Assembly (NCBI GenBank): GCA_002317115.1
Contig: DCIP01000185.1
Location: 5,498-14,578 of the forward strand
Direction: 5' to 3'
Length of the DNA stretch: 9,081 bases
DNA from: Candidatus Scybalocola fimicaballi
Lineage (GTDB): Bacteria > Bacteroidota > Bacteroidia > Bacteroidales > Paludibacteraceae
Below the pieces are notes generated by a model. It worked only from the letters and a program-made list of their open reading frames with translations, made no database searches and was not told where the DNA came from. Within the stretch, counting starts at the first letter, position 1. Each line of letters opens with the position of its first letter. This document shows, one piece after another, positions 1 to 6,928 of the stretch. A program made the position numbers and the translations under genes.

Positions 1-807
1 ATCTCTATCACTTCTAAGTTCGGTGAGGTTAAGAAATATCTAGTTTCTTTGTCTAAGCAGATCTTGGTTCAGGAGGGTGACTATGTACGTGCAGGAAACC
101 CAATTTCTGACGGTGCTGTTTGTCCATCAGATATTCTTGCAATCCTTGGTCCTACTGCTGTTCAGGAGTACATTGTGAACGAGGTTCAGGATGTGTACCG
201 TCTACAGGGTGTGGCTATCAACGACAAGCACTTCGAGGTTATCGTACGTCAGATGATGCGTAAAGTTCAGATTTCTGATCCAGGTGATACATTGTTCTTG
301 GAGAACGATCTAGTTGACAAGTTAGAGTTTATGGAGGAGAACGATAAGTTGTTCGATAAGAAGATCGTTGTCGACGCTGGTGGTTCTACTAACTTTAAGC
401 CAGGTCAGGTCGTTACAGTTCGTAACCTTCGTGCTGAGAACAGTATGCTTAAGCGTCGTGACTTGAAGATCGTCACAGTACGTGATGCTATCCCTGCAAC
501 AGCTACTCAGATTCTTCAGGGTATCACAGGTGCTGCTCTTCAGACTCGTAGCTTTATGTCGTCTGCATCATTCCAGCAGACAACTAAGGTGCTTAACGAT
601 GCTGCTCTACGTGGTAAGACAGATTACCTTGAGGGTATGAAGGAGAACGTTATCTGCGGTAAGTTGATCCCAGCTGGTACTGGTCTTTCTAAGTGGCAGA
701 ATATCGTTGTCGGACCAAAGGATGAGATGGAGAGAGCTTACGCTAAGTCATCATACGATTACGAGGATGGCGACTTCGCTGTAGAGTTCCCTACTGAGAA
801 CGAATAA
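1..807 (+). CDS. rpoC: RNA polymerase beta' subunit, C-terminal part (5' truncated by window)
   Basis: This is the C-terminal 268 residues of the beta' subunit, part of the catalytic core of RNA polymerase. The frame is open from base 1, so the gene starts outside the window; the TTG at 49 is an internal Leu codon, not a start. Recognisable beta' C-terminal stretches are [10 protein letters not shown], the helix [34 protein letters not shown], and the segment [14 protein letters not shown]...TTKVLNDAA...[19 protein letters not shown]. The last of these is the conserved clamp/jaw-proximal C-terminus. The acidic tail after GTGL (ending FPTENE) is the usual lineage-specific extension. Codon use favours CGT for Arg and AAG for Lys, as expected for a highly expressed gene. 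Transcription presumably comes from an upstream rplKAJL-rpoBC operon and stops at the terminator just downstream. Identity is certain. Confidence 0.98.
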   Translation: MSITSKFGEVKKYLVSLSKQILVQEGDYVRAGNPISDGAVCPSDILAILGPTAVQEYIVNEVQDVYRLQGVAINDKHFEVIVRQMMRKVQISDPGDTLFLENDLVDKLEFMEENDKLFDKKIVVDAGGSTNFKPGQVVTVRNLRAENSMLKRRDLKIVTVRDAIPATATQILQGITGAALQTRSFMSSASFQQTTKVLNDAALRGKTDYLEGMKENVICGKLIPAGTGLSKWQNIVVGPKDEMERAYAKSSYDYEDGDFAVEFPTENE

Positions 808-823
808 TTAGATTTCTCTAATT
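806..823 (+). other. Small AT-rich hairpin at the rpoC stop codon
   Basis: AATTAGA (806-812) and TCTAATT (817-823) are perfect inverted repeats around a 4-nt TTTC loop. They begin inside the TAA stop and lie 9 nt before the main terminator. The hairpin is weak (7 bp, one G-C pair). It could affect transcript 3' ends, or it could be chance in AT-rich spacer. Confidence 0.35.
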
Positions 824-832
824 AAACTATAT

Positions 833-867
833 AAAAGCAGGCTGCAAATCGCAGCCTGCTTTTTTTA
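833..867 (+). terminator. Intrinsic terminator of the rpoC transcription unit
   Basis: A perfect 13-bp inverted repeat, AAAAGCAGGCTGC (833-845) and GCAGCCTGCTTTT (851-863), encloses the loop AAATC. The T run continues beyond the stem, giving a classic rho-independent terminator. Its sequence is unrelated to the three repeated hairpins farther along the window. It separates rpoC from the protease gene, so that gene needs its own promoter. Confidence 0.93.
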
Positions 868-925
868 TGTAGATTATTTTACCTCCTATTTTTATCCAAA
901 CATTATGTAATTAATTGAAATTTCT

Positions 926-933
926 TAATTTTG
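926..933 (+). promoter_or_regulatory. Probable -7 element for the protease-barrel gene
   Basis: TAATTTTG matches the Bacteroidetes -7 consensus TAnnTTTG exactly and lies 29 nt before the ATG at 963, which would leave a leader of roughly 20 nt. No good TTTG -33 element is seen at the expected 19-21 nt upstream, so only half of the promoter is supported. The preceding terminator makes a promoter in this gap necessary. Confidence 0.5.
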
Positions 934-962
934 AAGAAAACTTGAATTTATATTATAAATTA

Positions 963-2690
963 ATGCACTTGTTAAATAGAATAGTATTATCGGTTTTTGT
1001 TTTTTCTCTATCTGTATTGGCAAATGCTGCTAATTTAAGAGAGTCTGTATGTTATATTCAGAAATCATCAGATGGATCAACTGATAAGTCAGAGCAGATC
1101 GTGGATGCATTGCGTGAGAATAGCTACATCAATGCGTCTAAACGATTTAAGGATAATTACGAACATGGTTTTTCTGGATCTGGATTTGTAATCAAAGATT
1201 CAAATGGGAAACTAATAGTAGTGACCAACAAACATGTTGTTGGGTCATTCAAACATGTCGACCTTAATTTTGAAGTCGACGGTGCGACGGTGAAATATTC
1301 TCATTGTCCTGTCTTCTATACGTCTCAAAATGTCGACCTTGCTTTTGTAGGTTTTCCATCTGAGTCGGTAAAAGCAATACCATTGCCTATAAACGCTTCC
1401 AGACCTAAAGATGGTTCTGAGGTATGGTCTGTTGGATTTCCGTCTTTGGACCATGCTCCGTCGTGGCAGATTGGAAAAGGTATTGTGTCGAACAATAGTG
1501 TGAAGAATGAGCATTTTGGAAATGTTGACTCTATTTCTGTAATTCAGCACACAGCACAGATTCATTTTGGAAGTTCTGGTGGTCCATTGCTAGTAAAGAA
1601 AGGTGAAGATGACTATGAGGTGGTTGGAATCAATACTTGGAAGGCCATTTTTAGAGAAAACACTGGATTCTCTGTTCCTGTAGAGGAGATTGTTAAGGCA
1701 ATGAATAATGAGCCTACTGCCGCTGCTTCAAATACGGCTGCTTCAAATAAGATTGCAAAACAGTTTTTGGATGACGCTAAAAGTGGCAACGTCGACATGT
1801 CGAAATATATTTCCGATGAATATGTGTTGTCGTTGGACAAAAATGCAGTGTCTAGTTTGATTAAGACCTCTTCCACACAAAGAAAATCTGAGTTGCGTAA
1901 TGAGGATCCGATGACTGTGTTGAAAAGAATGCTTGCCGACAAGTTGCTTAATCTTAATGATGACATTAACAAAGTTGAGCTTGAAAGTGTCGTCGACGAT
2001 GCTGATGGATTTAAGTCGGCTTATACTTACAAGAACAAAAAATCAGAGTTGATTTGGAAGAATGGTGTTGAGGGACTTCAAATAGCAAACTCATCAGCCA
2101 GCGTCAACGATATTATAAAAGATCCGAGCGAATCTATTTTCTTTGAGCCAGGTTGGACATTCCAGTTGGATTTCGGAACACAGTTGCCAATGACTAGTAT
2201 TTCGGGTAATCATTTTATGATAATGCCTTCAATCACTTTTGGAAAGATCGGATTCCTTGGTTGGTGTCTTGGTTATGGATGGGATTACGTGCATATGCCA
2301 GGCAAAGGTGAGTGGAGCGATTTTGGAATAGATGATGGCCCAATCACAGAACGCAAAGAGAAACATATTGATCTTAACTATCGTATGGGTGTACAGTTCC
2401 CACTTGCTCTTGGTGCTTCACGCAAACAGTTTGTTATGCCATTCGTGTTAGGAAGTGCTGGTTATGAGCTTGGCGGTTTCGACTATGAGAGTGCTTTCCA
2501 GGCTGGATATCATATCGGTCTTAGATATGGTTGGAAAATGGAGAAGGTCGAGGCTTTGATGATATCTGCGGAATTTCATCGTAAACGTACAAATTACTTT
2601 GATTGGGATATTGATGACGATATGGATGCCGACGGATGTGATCTGACTCGTCACAGTTATCTTGAGATTCATTTATCAGTAGGATTCTAA
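963..2690 (+). CDS. Exported trypsin-like serine protease with C-terminal outer-membrane beta-barrel
   Basis: I chose the ATG at 963 (575 aa). The frame is open from a TTG at 915, but the ATG places a normal signal peptide at the N-terminus: MHLLNR, then a hydrophobic core, then an ANA cleavage region near residue 22. Residues about 70-245 are a chymotrypsin-fold (S1/DegP-like) protease. His91 lies in VVTNKHVVG, Asp125 in NVDLAFVGF and Ser205 in GSSGGPLL, so the full catalytic triad is present. A low-complexity Ala/Ser/Asn stretch (about 251-262) and a mostly helical linker (to about 390) follow. From about 393 to the end the sequence alternates aromatic/hydrophobic with polar residues and ends HLSVGF. 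The terminal Phe and length (about 183 aa) fit an 8-stranded outer-membrane barrel. The protease assignment is firm. The barrel is inferred from sequence pattern. Which side of the membrane the protease faces is unknown. Probably cotranscribed with the next gene. Confidence 0.85.
   Translation: MHLLNRIVLSVFVFSLSVLANAANLRESVCYIQKSSDGSTDKSEQIVDALRENSYINASKRFKDNYEHGFSGSGFVIKDSNGKLIVVTNKHVVGSFKHVDLNFEVDGATVKYSHCPVFYTSQNVDLAFVGFPSESVKAIPLPINASRPKDGSEVWSVGFPSLDHAPSWQIGKGIVSNNSVKNEHFGNVDSISVIQHTAQIHFGSSGGPLLVKKGEDDYEVVGINTWKAIFRENTGFSVPVEEIVKAMNNEPTAAASNTAASNKIAKQFLDDAKSGNVDMSKYISDEYVLSLDKNAVSSLIKTSSTQRKSELRNEDPMTVLKRMLADKLLNLNDDINKVELESVVDDADGFKSAYTYKNKKSELIWKNGVEGLQIANSSASVNDIIKDPSESIFFEPGWTFQLDFGTQLPMTSISGNHFMIMPSITFGKIGFLGWCLGYGWDYVHMPGKGEWSDFGIDDGPITERKEKHIDLNYRMGVQFPLALGASRKQFVMPFVLGSAGYELGGFDYESAFQAGYHIGLRYGWKMEKVEALMISAEFHRKRTNYFDWDIDDDMDADGCDLTRHSYLEIHLSVGF
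1722..1749 (+). repeat. 15-bp tandem duplication in the protease-barrel linker
   Basis: GCTGCTTCAAATA occurs at 1722-1734 and again at 1737-1749, a period of 15 bp. It encodes two successive Ala-Ala-Ser-Asn units at the start of the linker after the protease domain. The in-frame unit suggests slippage or duplication in a flexible, unconstrained segment. Confidence 0.8.
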
Positions 2691-2701
2691 AAAGATAAGA
2701 T

Positions 2702-3358
2702 ATGAAAAAAACAGTAATGATTTTTGTGGCAATGTTGATGACTGTTTTCTCAACATTAGCCAAAGAGACTCCTGGTTTGATCACGCTCGTTAGCGGAAAA
2801 ACAATTGAGTGCGCGGATATCGACCAGAATATTATAGGCAACAAACTTAAATATAAGTTAGTGTCAAAGGGCGACGTACAGACTCTGCCTGCTAATGACG
2901 TTAAATATTATCAGTATTATGTCCAGGACGGAGATTCTACAGTGTTGGGAGTCAAAGTCCTTAGATTCAAGGCTTGTTCGGCTCAGAAATTCATGAAGGG
3001 AGAGGTGAAGATCTTTGATGATGCCGGATGGGGTACTGTCGTATATGAAGGTTCGCCTGCATCACTTGTTATGGTAAAAAGCCAGCAGTATAATGGTAGA
3101 GCATACATTACAGTCTACGACCACTATGTTTACAGAGACGACTGGGGCTATGGAATCACTTTCTTGGAAGCTCACAAAAACTTGGCTAAAAAGACAATGG
3201 GTAAATATGTGGCAAAAATTTTCTCTGAGTGTGCTGAGTTGAAGAGTGTATTGGAGGAAAAAGGAATTAAAGGAATCTACCATTTTTGGGACGATGCCTC
3301 TGAAACTGAAGGCTATGCTCGTTTGATTCAAGAATATAACGGTTGTGTAAAGAAATAA
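2702..3358 (+). CDS. Small exported protein of unknown function
   Basis: The protein has 218 aa. I do not recognise a family. Residues 1-20 are a clear Sec signal peptide: MKK, a hydrophobic core, then a cleavage region near TLAKE with no lipobox cysteine. The mature part begins with a short beta-rich segment (LITLVSGKTIEC, then NKLKYKLVSKGDVQTLP) resembling the small beta repeats seen in Bacteroidetes periplasmic proteins that respond to a 'value/unit' ligand. It continues through Tyr-rich stretches (VKYYQYYVQDGD, YDHYVYRDDWGYG) and ends in a helical Lys/Glu-rich tail (ECAELKSVLEEKGIKGIYHF). Four cysteines remain after cleavage. The start lies 11 nt after the stop of the protease-barrel gene, with A-rich sequence AAAAAGATAAGAT before the ATG, so the two genes are almost certainly one transcript. 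By context it could be a partner, inhibitor or substrate of the protease, but nothing in the sequence shows which. Confidence 0.8.
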   Translation: MKKTVMIFVAMLMTVFSTLAKETPGLITLVSGKTIECADIDQNIIGNKLKYKLVSKGDVQTLPANDVKYYQYYVQDGDSTVLGVKVLRFKACSAQKFMKGEVKIFDDAGWGTVVYEGSPASLVMVKSQQYNGRAYITVYDHYVYRDDWGYGITFLEAHKNLAKKTMGKYVAKIFSECAELKSVLEEKGIKGIYHFWDDASETEGYARLIQEYNGCVKK

Positions 3359-3463
3359 ACGGAATCCCTAACCGCCACACCAACGCGAGTCCGTATGACG
3401 AGCGTATAATAAATAAGCGTGTTTGGAGAATTTGTATATAAAGCCTTAAATAAATATAAAATT
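3359..3463 (+). other. Spacer between the inserted pair and DUF3467
   Basis: This 105-nt spacer has no convincing terminator and no TAnnTTTG promoter match. The first half is GC-richer (ACCGCCACACCAACGCGAG) and the second half is AT-rich with TATAAT- and TTTG-like fragments. The in-frame GTG at 3419 could extend the following gene, but the ATG at 3464 is preferred. Readthrough from the upstream gene is possible. Confidence 0.5.
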
Positions 3464-3820
3464 ATGGATAACGATAACAACGATAAAGAGCGTCGTGGTT
3501 TTCCAGTGGAAATCACAGAGGAGATAGCAGAAGGCACATACGCCAATTTTGCCCTTATAGGCCATTCTCAGACAGAGTTCCTGCTCGACTTTGCCAAGAC
3601 TATACCTGGGCAGCAGAAAGCCAAAATAAAGAGCCGTGTGATCATGTCTCCGATTCAGGCGAAACGTCTTCTTCGAGCTTTGGCAGACAACGTCGCTAAA
3701 TATGAGCAGACATTCGGTGAAATCAATGACCGTCCCGTCGTTCGTGGAAATGGTAATGGCAGCGACAATGGTTCTGTTCCACCGTCGTTCATGGGCTTCA
3801 ACGGCACGGGAGAGGCTTGA
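3464..3820 (+). CDS. DUF3467 family protein
   Basis: I chose the ATG at 3464 (118 aa). A GTG at 3419 would add 15 residues with no family resemblance, while the ATG yields the hydrophilic start MDNDNNDKERRG. The core (about residues 20-85) carries the family pattern: a strand EEIAEGTYANFALIGHS, then TEFLLDFAKTIPGQQKAKIKSRVIMSP, then the helix QAKRLLRALADNVAKYEQ. The C-terminus is low-complexity Gly/Asn/Ser and then PPSFMGFNG. There is no signal peptide or membrane segment, so the protein is cytosolic. DUF3467 is a small protein family widespread in Bacteroidetes and other bacteria with no established biochemical role. From general knowledge it usually lies directly downstream of rpoC in Bacteroidales, which suggests a link to transcription or growth. 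Here two exported-protein genes separate it from rpoC. Confidence 0.9.
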   Translation: MDNDNNDKERRGFPVEITEEIAEGTYANFALIGHSQTEFLLDFAKTIPGQQKAKIKSRVIMSPIQAKRLLRALADNVAKYEQTFGEINDRPVVRGNGNGSDNGSVPPSFMGFNGTGEA

Positions 3821-3821
3821 T

Positions 3822-3849
3822 GGAATGCTGAATTAGGAATGCGGAATGC
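3822..3849 (+). repeat. Three GGAATGC units before a terminator hairpin
   Basis: GGAATGC occurs at 3822-3828, 3836-3842 and 3843-3849, the last two directly abutting. They fill the gap between the DUF3467 stop and the hairpin at 3857. The heptamer may be part of a dispersed intergenic repeat. The other two copies of the hairpin do not have it. Confidence 0.6.
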
Positions 3850-3850
3850 A

Positions 3851-3891
3851 AAAAAAATGCCGTGGCAATTTCTTCGTCACGGCATTTCTTT
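3851..3891 (+). terminator. Repeated terminator hairpin, copy 1 (after DUF3467)
   Basis: Arm ATGCCGTGGCAA (3857-3868), loop TTTCT (3869-3873) and arm TCGTCACGGCAT (3874-3885), followed by TTTCTTT and preceded by seven A. Eight outer pairs are perfect; the inner part has one G-T wobble and one A/C mismatch. It ends the DUF3467 unit and precedes the GLUG-protein gene. The same stem and loop recur near 6929 and 8029. Confidence 0.85.
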
Positions 3892-3941
3892 AATATTTTT
3901 TGTGAAACGTATTATTGTTATACTTATTATTGGATTTAGAT

Positions 3942-5978
3942 ATGAAGAAGTGTTTGATAGTCCTTTATCTGTTGCTGGATTTTTTTTGTATAGAAGCAAC
4001 AACAAATGTTTCCTTAGTCAAACCATGTGGATTGGGAACGCCAGAATGTCCATATAAAATTGGAACACCTGGTGAATTACTCTATTTTGCAGAGGTTGTA
4101 AATGATCTTCTCGACTCTATCCCTCACAATCCTGGAGCTTGTGCAGTATTGACAAATGATATTGATTTGTCTGAGGTTTGTGGTCCTGAAATAGGTTCTT
4201 GGACTTCAATCGGTTACTACAATTGCTATTATCAGGGTACTTTTGATGGACGTGATCATAGAATAGAGAATCTATATTTATATTCAACTGACGTCATTAA
4301 AAGTGATATTGAACTTGGACCGAATGTGTTTTGGGGAAGAGGTTTTTTTGGGATAGTTTACGATGGATCTATACGTAATTTAATTATCGGATCTGGATAT
4401 TTGTATACAAATAAGGGTCATTTGGGTGCTGTTGCAGGTTGTTCTATTTCTGGCACGATGTACAATTGTCATAATTTTGCTACGGTCGAAGGAGATTGTG
4501 TATATGTTGGCGGTGTTGTAGGCATAGAAGGTTGTGGTGGTATGGCTGAGAATAAAGTTGAAAAATGCTCAAATGTAGGAAAGGTTACAAATACCTCATA
4601 TGAAAAAGGATGGGGTGTTGGTGGAGTCGTAGGTGGATATGGTTGTGGGGTTACTCGCAATTGTTATAATATTGGTACTGTCGAGGGGTGTGGACGAGCT
4701 GGAGGAGTTGTAGGAAATGCACCTAGCGCAACTATCATTAATTGCTATTCTTTCGGGTATGTTAAGTCAAATGGAGCTAAGTATAGCAAAGTCTATGACT
4801 GTGGTGGAATTGCAGGTTATATGTCTGATAATGAAGATACAAAAACAACTATAGCTGATTGTTATTGCAATAATCCAAGTGCTTCGGTTGAAAGTAATAA
4901 AGAATTCTTTTATCCAAAGGAAGATTTTAAGAATGGCACTGTGTTCCACAAACTTGATTCTCTTTATCCAGGAATCTGGACTCAACACATTGGTGTGGAT
5001 TCGTTGCCAATCTTTATTAAAGATAATCTGTTAGAACAGGATGAATATATTCATAAGGTTAAGTATATCTGTAAAGGGGATTCGTTAGAGTATAATGGAA
5101 AATTTTACAAGGAGACGGGAATATACAATGGTGCGTGTGAGGATTGTACTGAACTTTATCTGAAGGTTAGGGAATTAGATACTACTAGTTTAATGGTTAA
5201 GATAGAGGAGGGAATGTCTTATAAATTCGGAGATGACTTATTGACAGAATCTGGAATATATACTAGATTGACCAAAAACCATTTTGGCTGTGATAGCGTT
5301 ATAATCTTGGATTTACAAACTAAACCTGTTTGCAAACCAATATTCATAGAGATATTTGAGACGATTTGTGAAGGTGATGTTTATGATTTTGATGGTGACC
5401 TTTATTCAAAAAAGGGCAAATATGAAAAGAAATATATAAATTCAATGGACTGTGATAGTTTTGTTTTATTGAATTTGGATGTCTTGCCGAAATCCGTCAC
5501 TTTGATTAAAGATACTATCAATCAAGGCGAATCTTACAGCAATTATAATTTCTCAGTGCCTGAACAAGGAAAAGCCGGCAAATACAGTTTTAAGCAAATT
5601 TTATTAAACCAATCTGGCTGCGACAGCATTGTGAATTTAGAATTGACTGTGTTGAAGGTTAAAGAGGATAATCCTACTACACCAGATATCGAAGATAACC
5701 CAAGTGTGGAGCCAGAAACTCCTGACGTAGAGGAACCTGAACTTGAAATTCCTAATATCTTCACTCCATATACTGAAGATGGCATAAACGACGTCTTTAT
5801 GGAGAACTATACCGTCTTCATTTATGATAGATACGGCAATCTTGTATGCAATTCAGATAATGGATGGGATGGAAAGTATAAGGGCGTCTTAGCTGATCCG
5901 GGAACTTACGTCTATGTCCTTACACTGAAGAATGGAGAAAAGAAAAAGGGAACAATCAAAGTGTTAAAATTAAAATGA
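3942..5978 (+). CDS. Cysteine-rich GLUG-repeat surface protein with type B T9SS sorting domain
   Basis: I chose the ATG at 3942 (678 aa), which gives the signal peptide MKKCLIVLYLLLDFFCIEA; an in-frame TTG at 3915 would bury it. Residues about 30-100 have the 'GTP...PYKIGTPGELLYFAEVVN...LTNDIDLS...GTFDGRDHRIENL' pattern typical of Bacteroidetes beta-helix adhesins. GLUG-type repeats (GGVVG, GGIAGY and similar) run to about residue 300. Residues about 370-570 contain four degenerate modules of roughly 45-60 aa, each with a G-[DE]/Y start, a GxY in the middle, and GCDS, DCDS or EDCTE near the end. An acidic Pro/Glu/Asp linker leads to a gliding-motility-type C-terminal domain (CHU_C, about 602-678: NIFTPYTEDGINDVF, IYDRYGNLV, WDGKYKG, GTYVYVLTL, KGTIKVLK). 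That domain directs type B secretion through T9SS. Some 27 cysteines are present. The partner gene follows 7 nt later. The surface location is well supported; adhesin function is inferred. Confidence 0.88.
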   Translation: MKKCLIVLYLLLDFFCIEATTNVSLVKPCGLGTPECPYKIGTPGELLYFAEVVNDLLDSIPHNPGACAVLTNDIDLSEVCGPEIGSWTSIGYYNCYYQGTFDGRDHRIENLYLYSTDVIKSDIELGPNVFWGRGFFGIVYDGSIRNLIIGSGYLYTNKGHLGAVAGCSISGTMYNCHNFATVEGDCVYVGGVVGIEGCGGMAENKVEKCSNVGKVTNTSYEKGWGVGGVVGGYGCGVTRNCYNIGTVEGCGRAGGVVGNAPSATIINCYSFGYVKSNGAKYSKVYDCGGIAGYMSDNEDTKTTIADCYCNNPSASVESNKEFFYPKEDFKNGTVFHKLDSLYPGIWTQHIGVDSLPIFIKDNLLEQDEYIHKVKYICKGDSLEYNGKFYKETGIYNGACEDCTELYLKVRELDTTSLMVKIEEGMSYKFGDDLLTESGIYTRLTKNHFGCDSVIILDLQTKPVCKPIFIEIFETICEGDVYDFDGDLYSKKGKYEKKYINSMDCDSFVLLNLDVLPKSVTLIKDTINQGESYSNYNFSVPEQGKAGKYSFKQILLNQSGCDSIVNLELTVLKVKEDNPTTPDIEDNPSVEPETPDVEEPELEIPNIFTPYTEDGINDVFMENYTVFIYDRYGNLVCNSDNGWDGKYKGVLADPGTYVYVLTLKNGEKKKGTIKVLKLK

Positions 5979-5985
5979 TAGAGCG

Positions 5986-6921
5986 ATGAAGAAGATTATG
6001 TTTTTTTTGACGCTCTTGATTGCGTCTACATTTATGGTGAATGCTCAGCAAGATTTATTGCTGTCGCAAGAGATTTTCTCTCGTATCAACAAGAATCCAG
6101 CGGGTACTGGCGACCATGAGACTTACGATGCCTTCTTGCATGGTCGTTTGCAGTGGTTAGGGATAGATGGTGGCCCTAAAAGCACGGTGCTTAACGTGTC
6201 AAGGTTCGTGAAGGATATCCATTCTGGATTTGGAGTCTCGCTCTCATACGATATGATGGAGGTGGGGCATAACACAACTAATTTCAAAGCTGTCTATTCT
6301 CACCATTTTGAAGTGGCAAACGATGTATATTTGGCTTTGGGACTTTCCGCTGGTTTTAATTTGTGCTATTTTAATCCGGCTTCCTATACTTTGGAAAATA
6401 AGACTGAATATGAAATGGAAACATTTCCTCAAGATAAGGAGACGGAGGTGCATCCCGACTTTGATTTCGGTTTTGAGTTGTATCAGAAGTCGTGGTTTAT
6501 AGGAGCTTCTGTGACTCATATCAGCAATAGCAATATCACTACGATGATGCCTAACCGACATTTTTATGTGTATGCATCGGGAAAACTGTCTCCTAATCTT
6601 AAATGTGAACTCATGCCAACAATCAGTTATATGCATCGCAACAAAACTAATGTGTTGGAATTTGGTTCTTATGCTACTTTTAGAAAGAAGATATTGTCTG
6701 GATTCTTTTGGCGTCCTGATTTCGCATCATCTGTTAACCCGTCCACATTAGTCTTTTCTTTTGGAGTGACTGCAAATAAGTTCAAATTCATGTATTCTTA
6801 TGATTTGGCTGTTGGCTCAAACAATCTTTTGCCTCCAAATACTCATGAGATTATGCTTTCTTTATCTATAGAAAAAAAGAAAAAGGAGAAGAAAGAATTA
6901 AAAAAATATGAGTTTAAGTAA
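5986..6921 (+). CDS. PorP/SprF family type IX secretion outer-membrane protein
   Basis: This 311-aa protein has a signal peptide (MKKIMFFLTLLIASTFMVNA, then QQD). The family signature follows: QQDLLLSQ...INKNPAGTGDHETYDAFLHGRLQWLGIDGGPKSTVLN, the 'N-PA-G' and 'R-QW-G-PxT' pattern of PorP/SprF proteins. The rest alternates as a beta-barrel (YSHHFEVANDVYLALGLSAGFNL, FGFELYQKSWFIGASVTHIS, KFMYSYDLAVGSNNL...HEIMLSLSI). A short Lys/Glu-rich tail ends at 6921. Family length is normally about 300-330 aa, so the protein is complete. In Flavobacterium johnsoniae SprF is needed for secretion of the type B cargo SprB. The 7-nt spacing to the type B cargo gene upstream implies the same relation here. It differs from the core-component PorP only by context. 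Transcription ends at the hairpin near 6929. Confidence 0.93.
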   Translation: MKKIMFFLTLLIASTFMVNAQQDLLLSQEIFSRINKNPAGTGDHETYDAFLHGRLQWLGIDGGPKSTVLNVSRFVKDIHSGFGVSLSYDMMEVGHNTTNFKAVYSHHFEVANDVYLALGLSAGFNLCYFNPASYTLENKTEYEMETFPQDKETEVHPDFDFGFELYQKSWFIGASVTHISNSNITTMMPNRHFYVYASGKLSPNLKCELMPTISYMHRNKTNVLEFGSYATFRKKILSGFFWRPDFASSVNPSTLVFSFGVTANKFKFMYSYDLAVGSNNLLPPNTHEIMLSLSIEKKKKEKKELKKYEFK

Positions 6922-6928
6922 TCCATCA

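Noticed and set aside
915..962. Upstream TTG start for the protease-barrel gene
   Set aside because: It would put 16 polar or mixed residues before the signal peptide and overlap the predicted -7 element, which would leave it untranscribed.
1245..2844. Long - strand open frames opposite the protease-barrel gene and the start of the next gene
   Set aside because: They contain no recognisable domains or signal peptides and lie entirely opposite well-supported genes, so they are frame shadows.
3885..3935. A promoter for the GLUG gene, such as TATTTTTTG (3894-3902) or TATTATTG (3910-3917 and 3925-3932)
   Set aside because: The first has one base too many for TAnnTTTG; the others have one mismatch and no well-spaced -33 element. 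A promoter must exist here but I cannot place it.
3942..4010. Lipoprotein signal in the GLUG protein (DFFC in the signal peptide)
   Set aside because: The residues before the Cys do not fit the lipobox (small residue at -1 is missing), and the protein has a T9SS C-terminal signal.
3839..4057. A + strand open frame of 72 codons overlapping the terminator and the start of the GLUG gene
   Set aside because: It begins inside the terminator hairpin and overlaps the signal-peptide region of the real gene in another frame.
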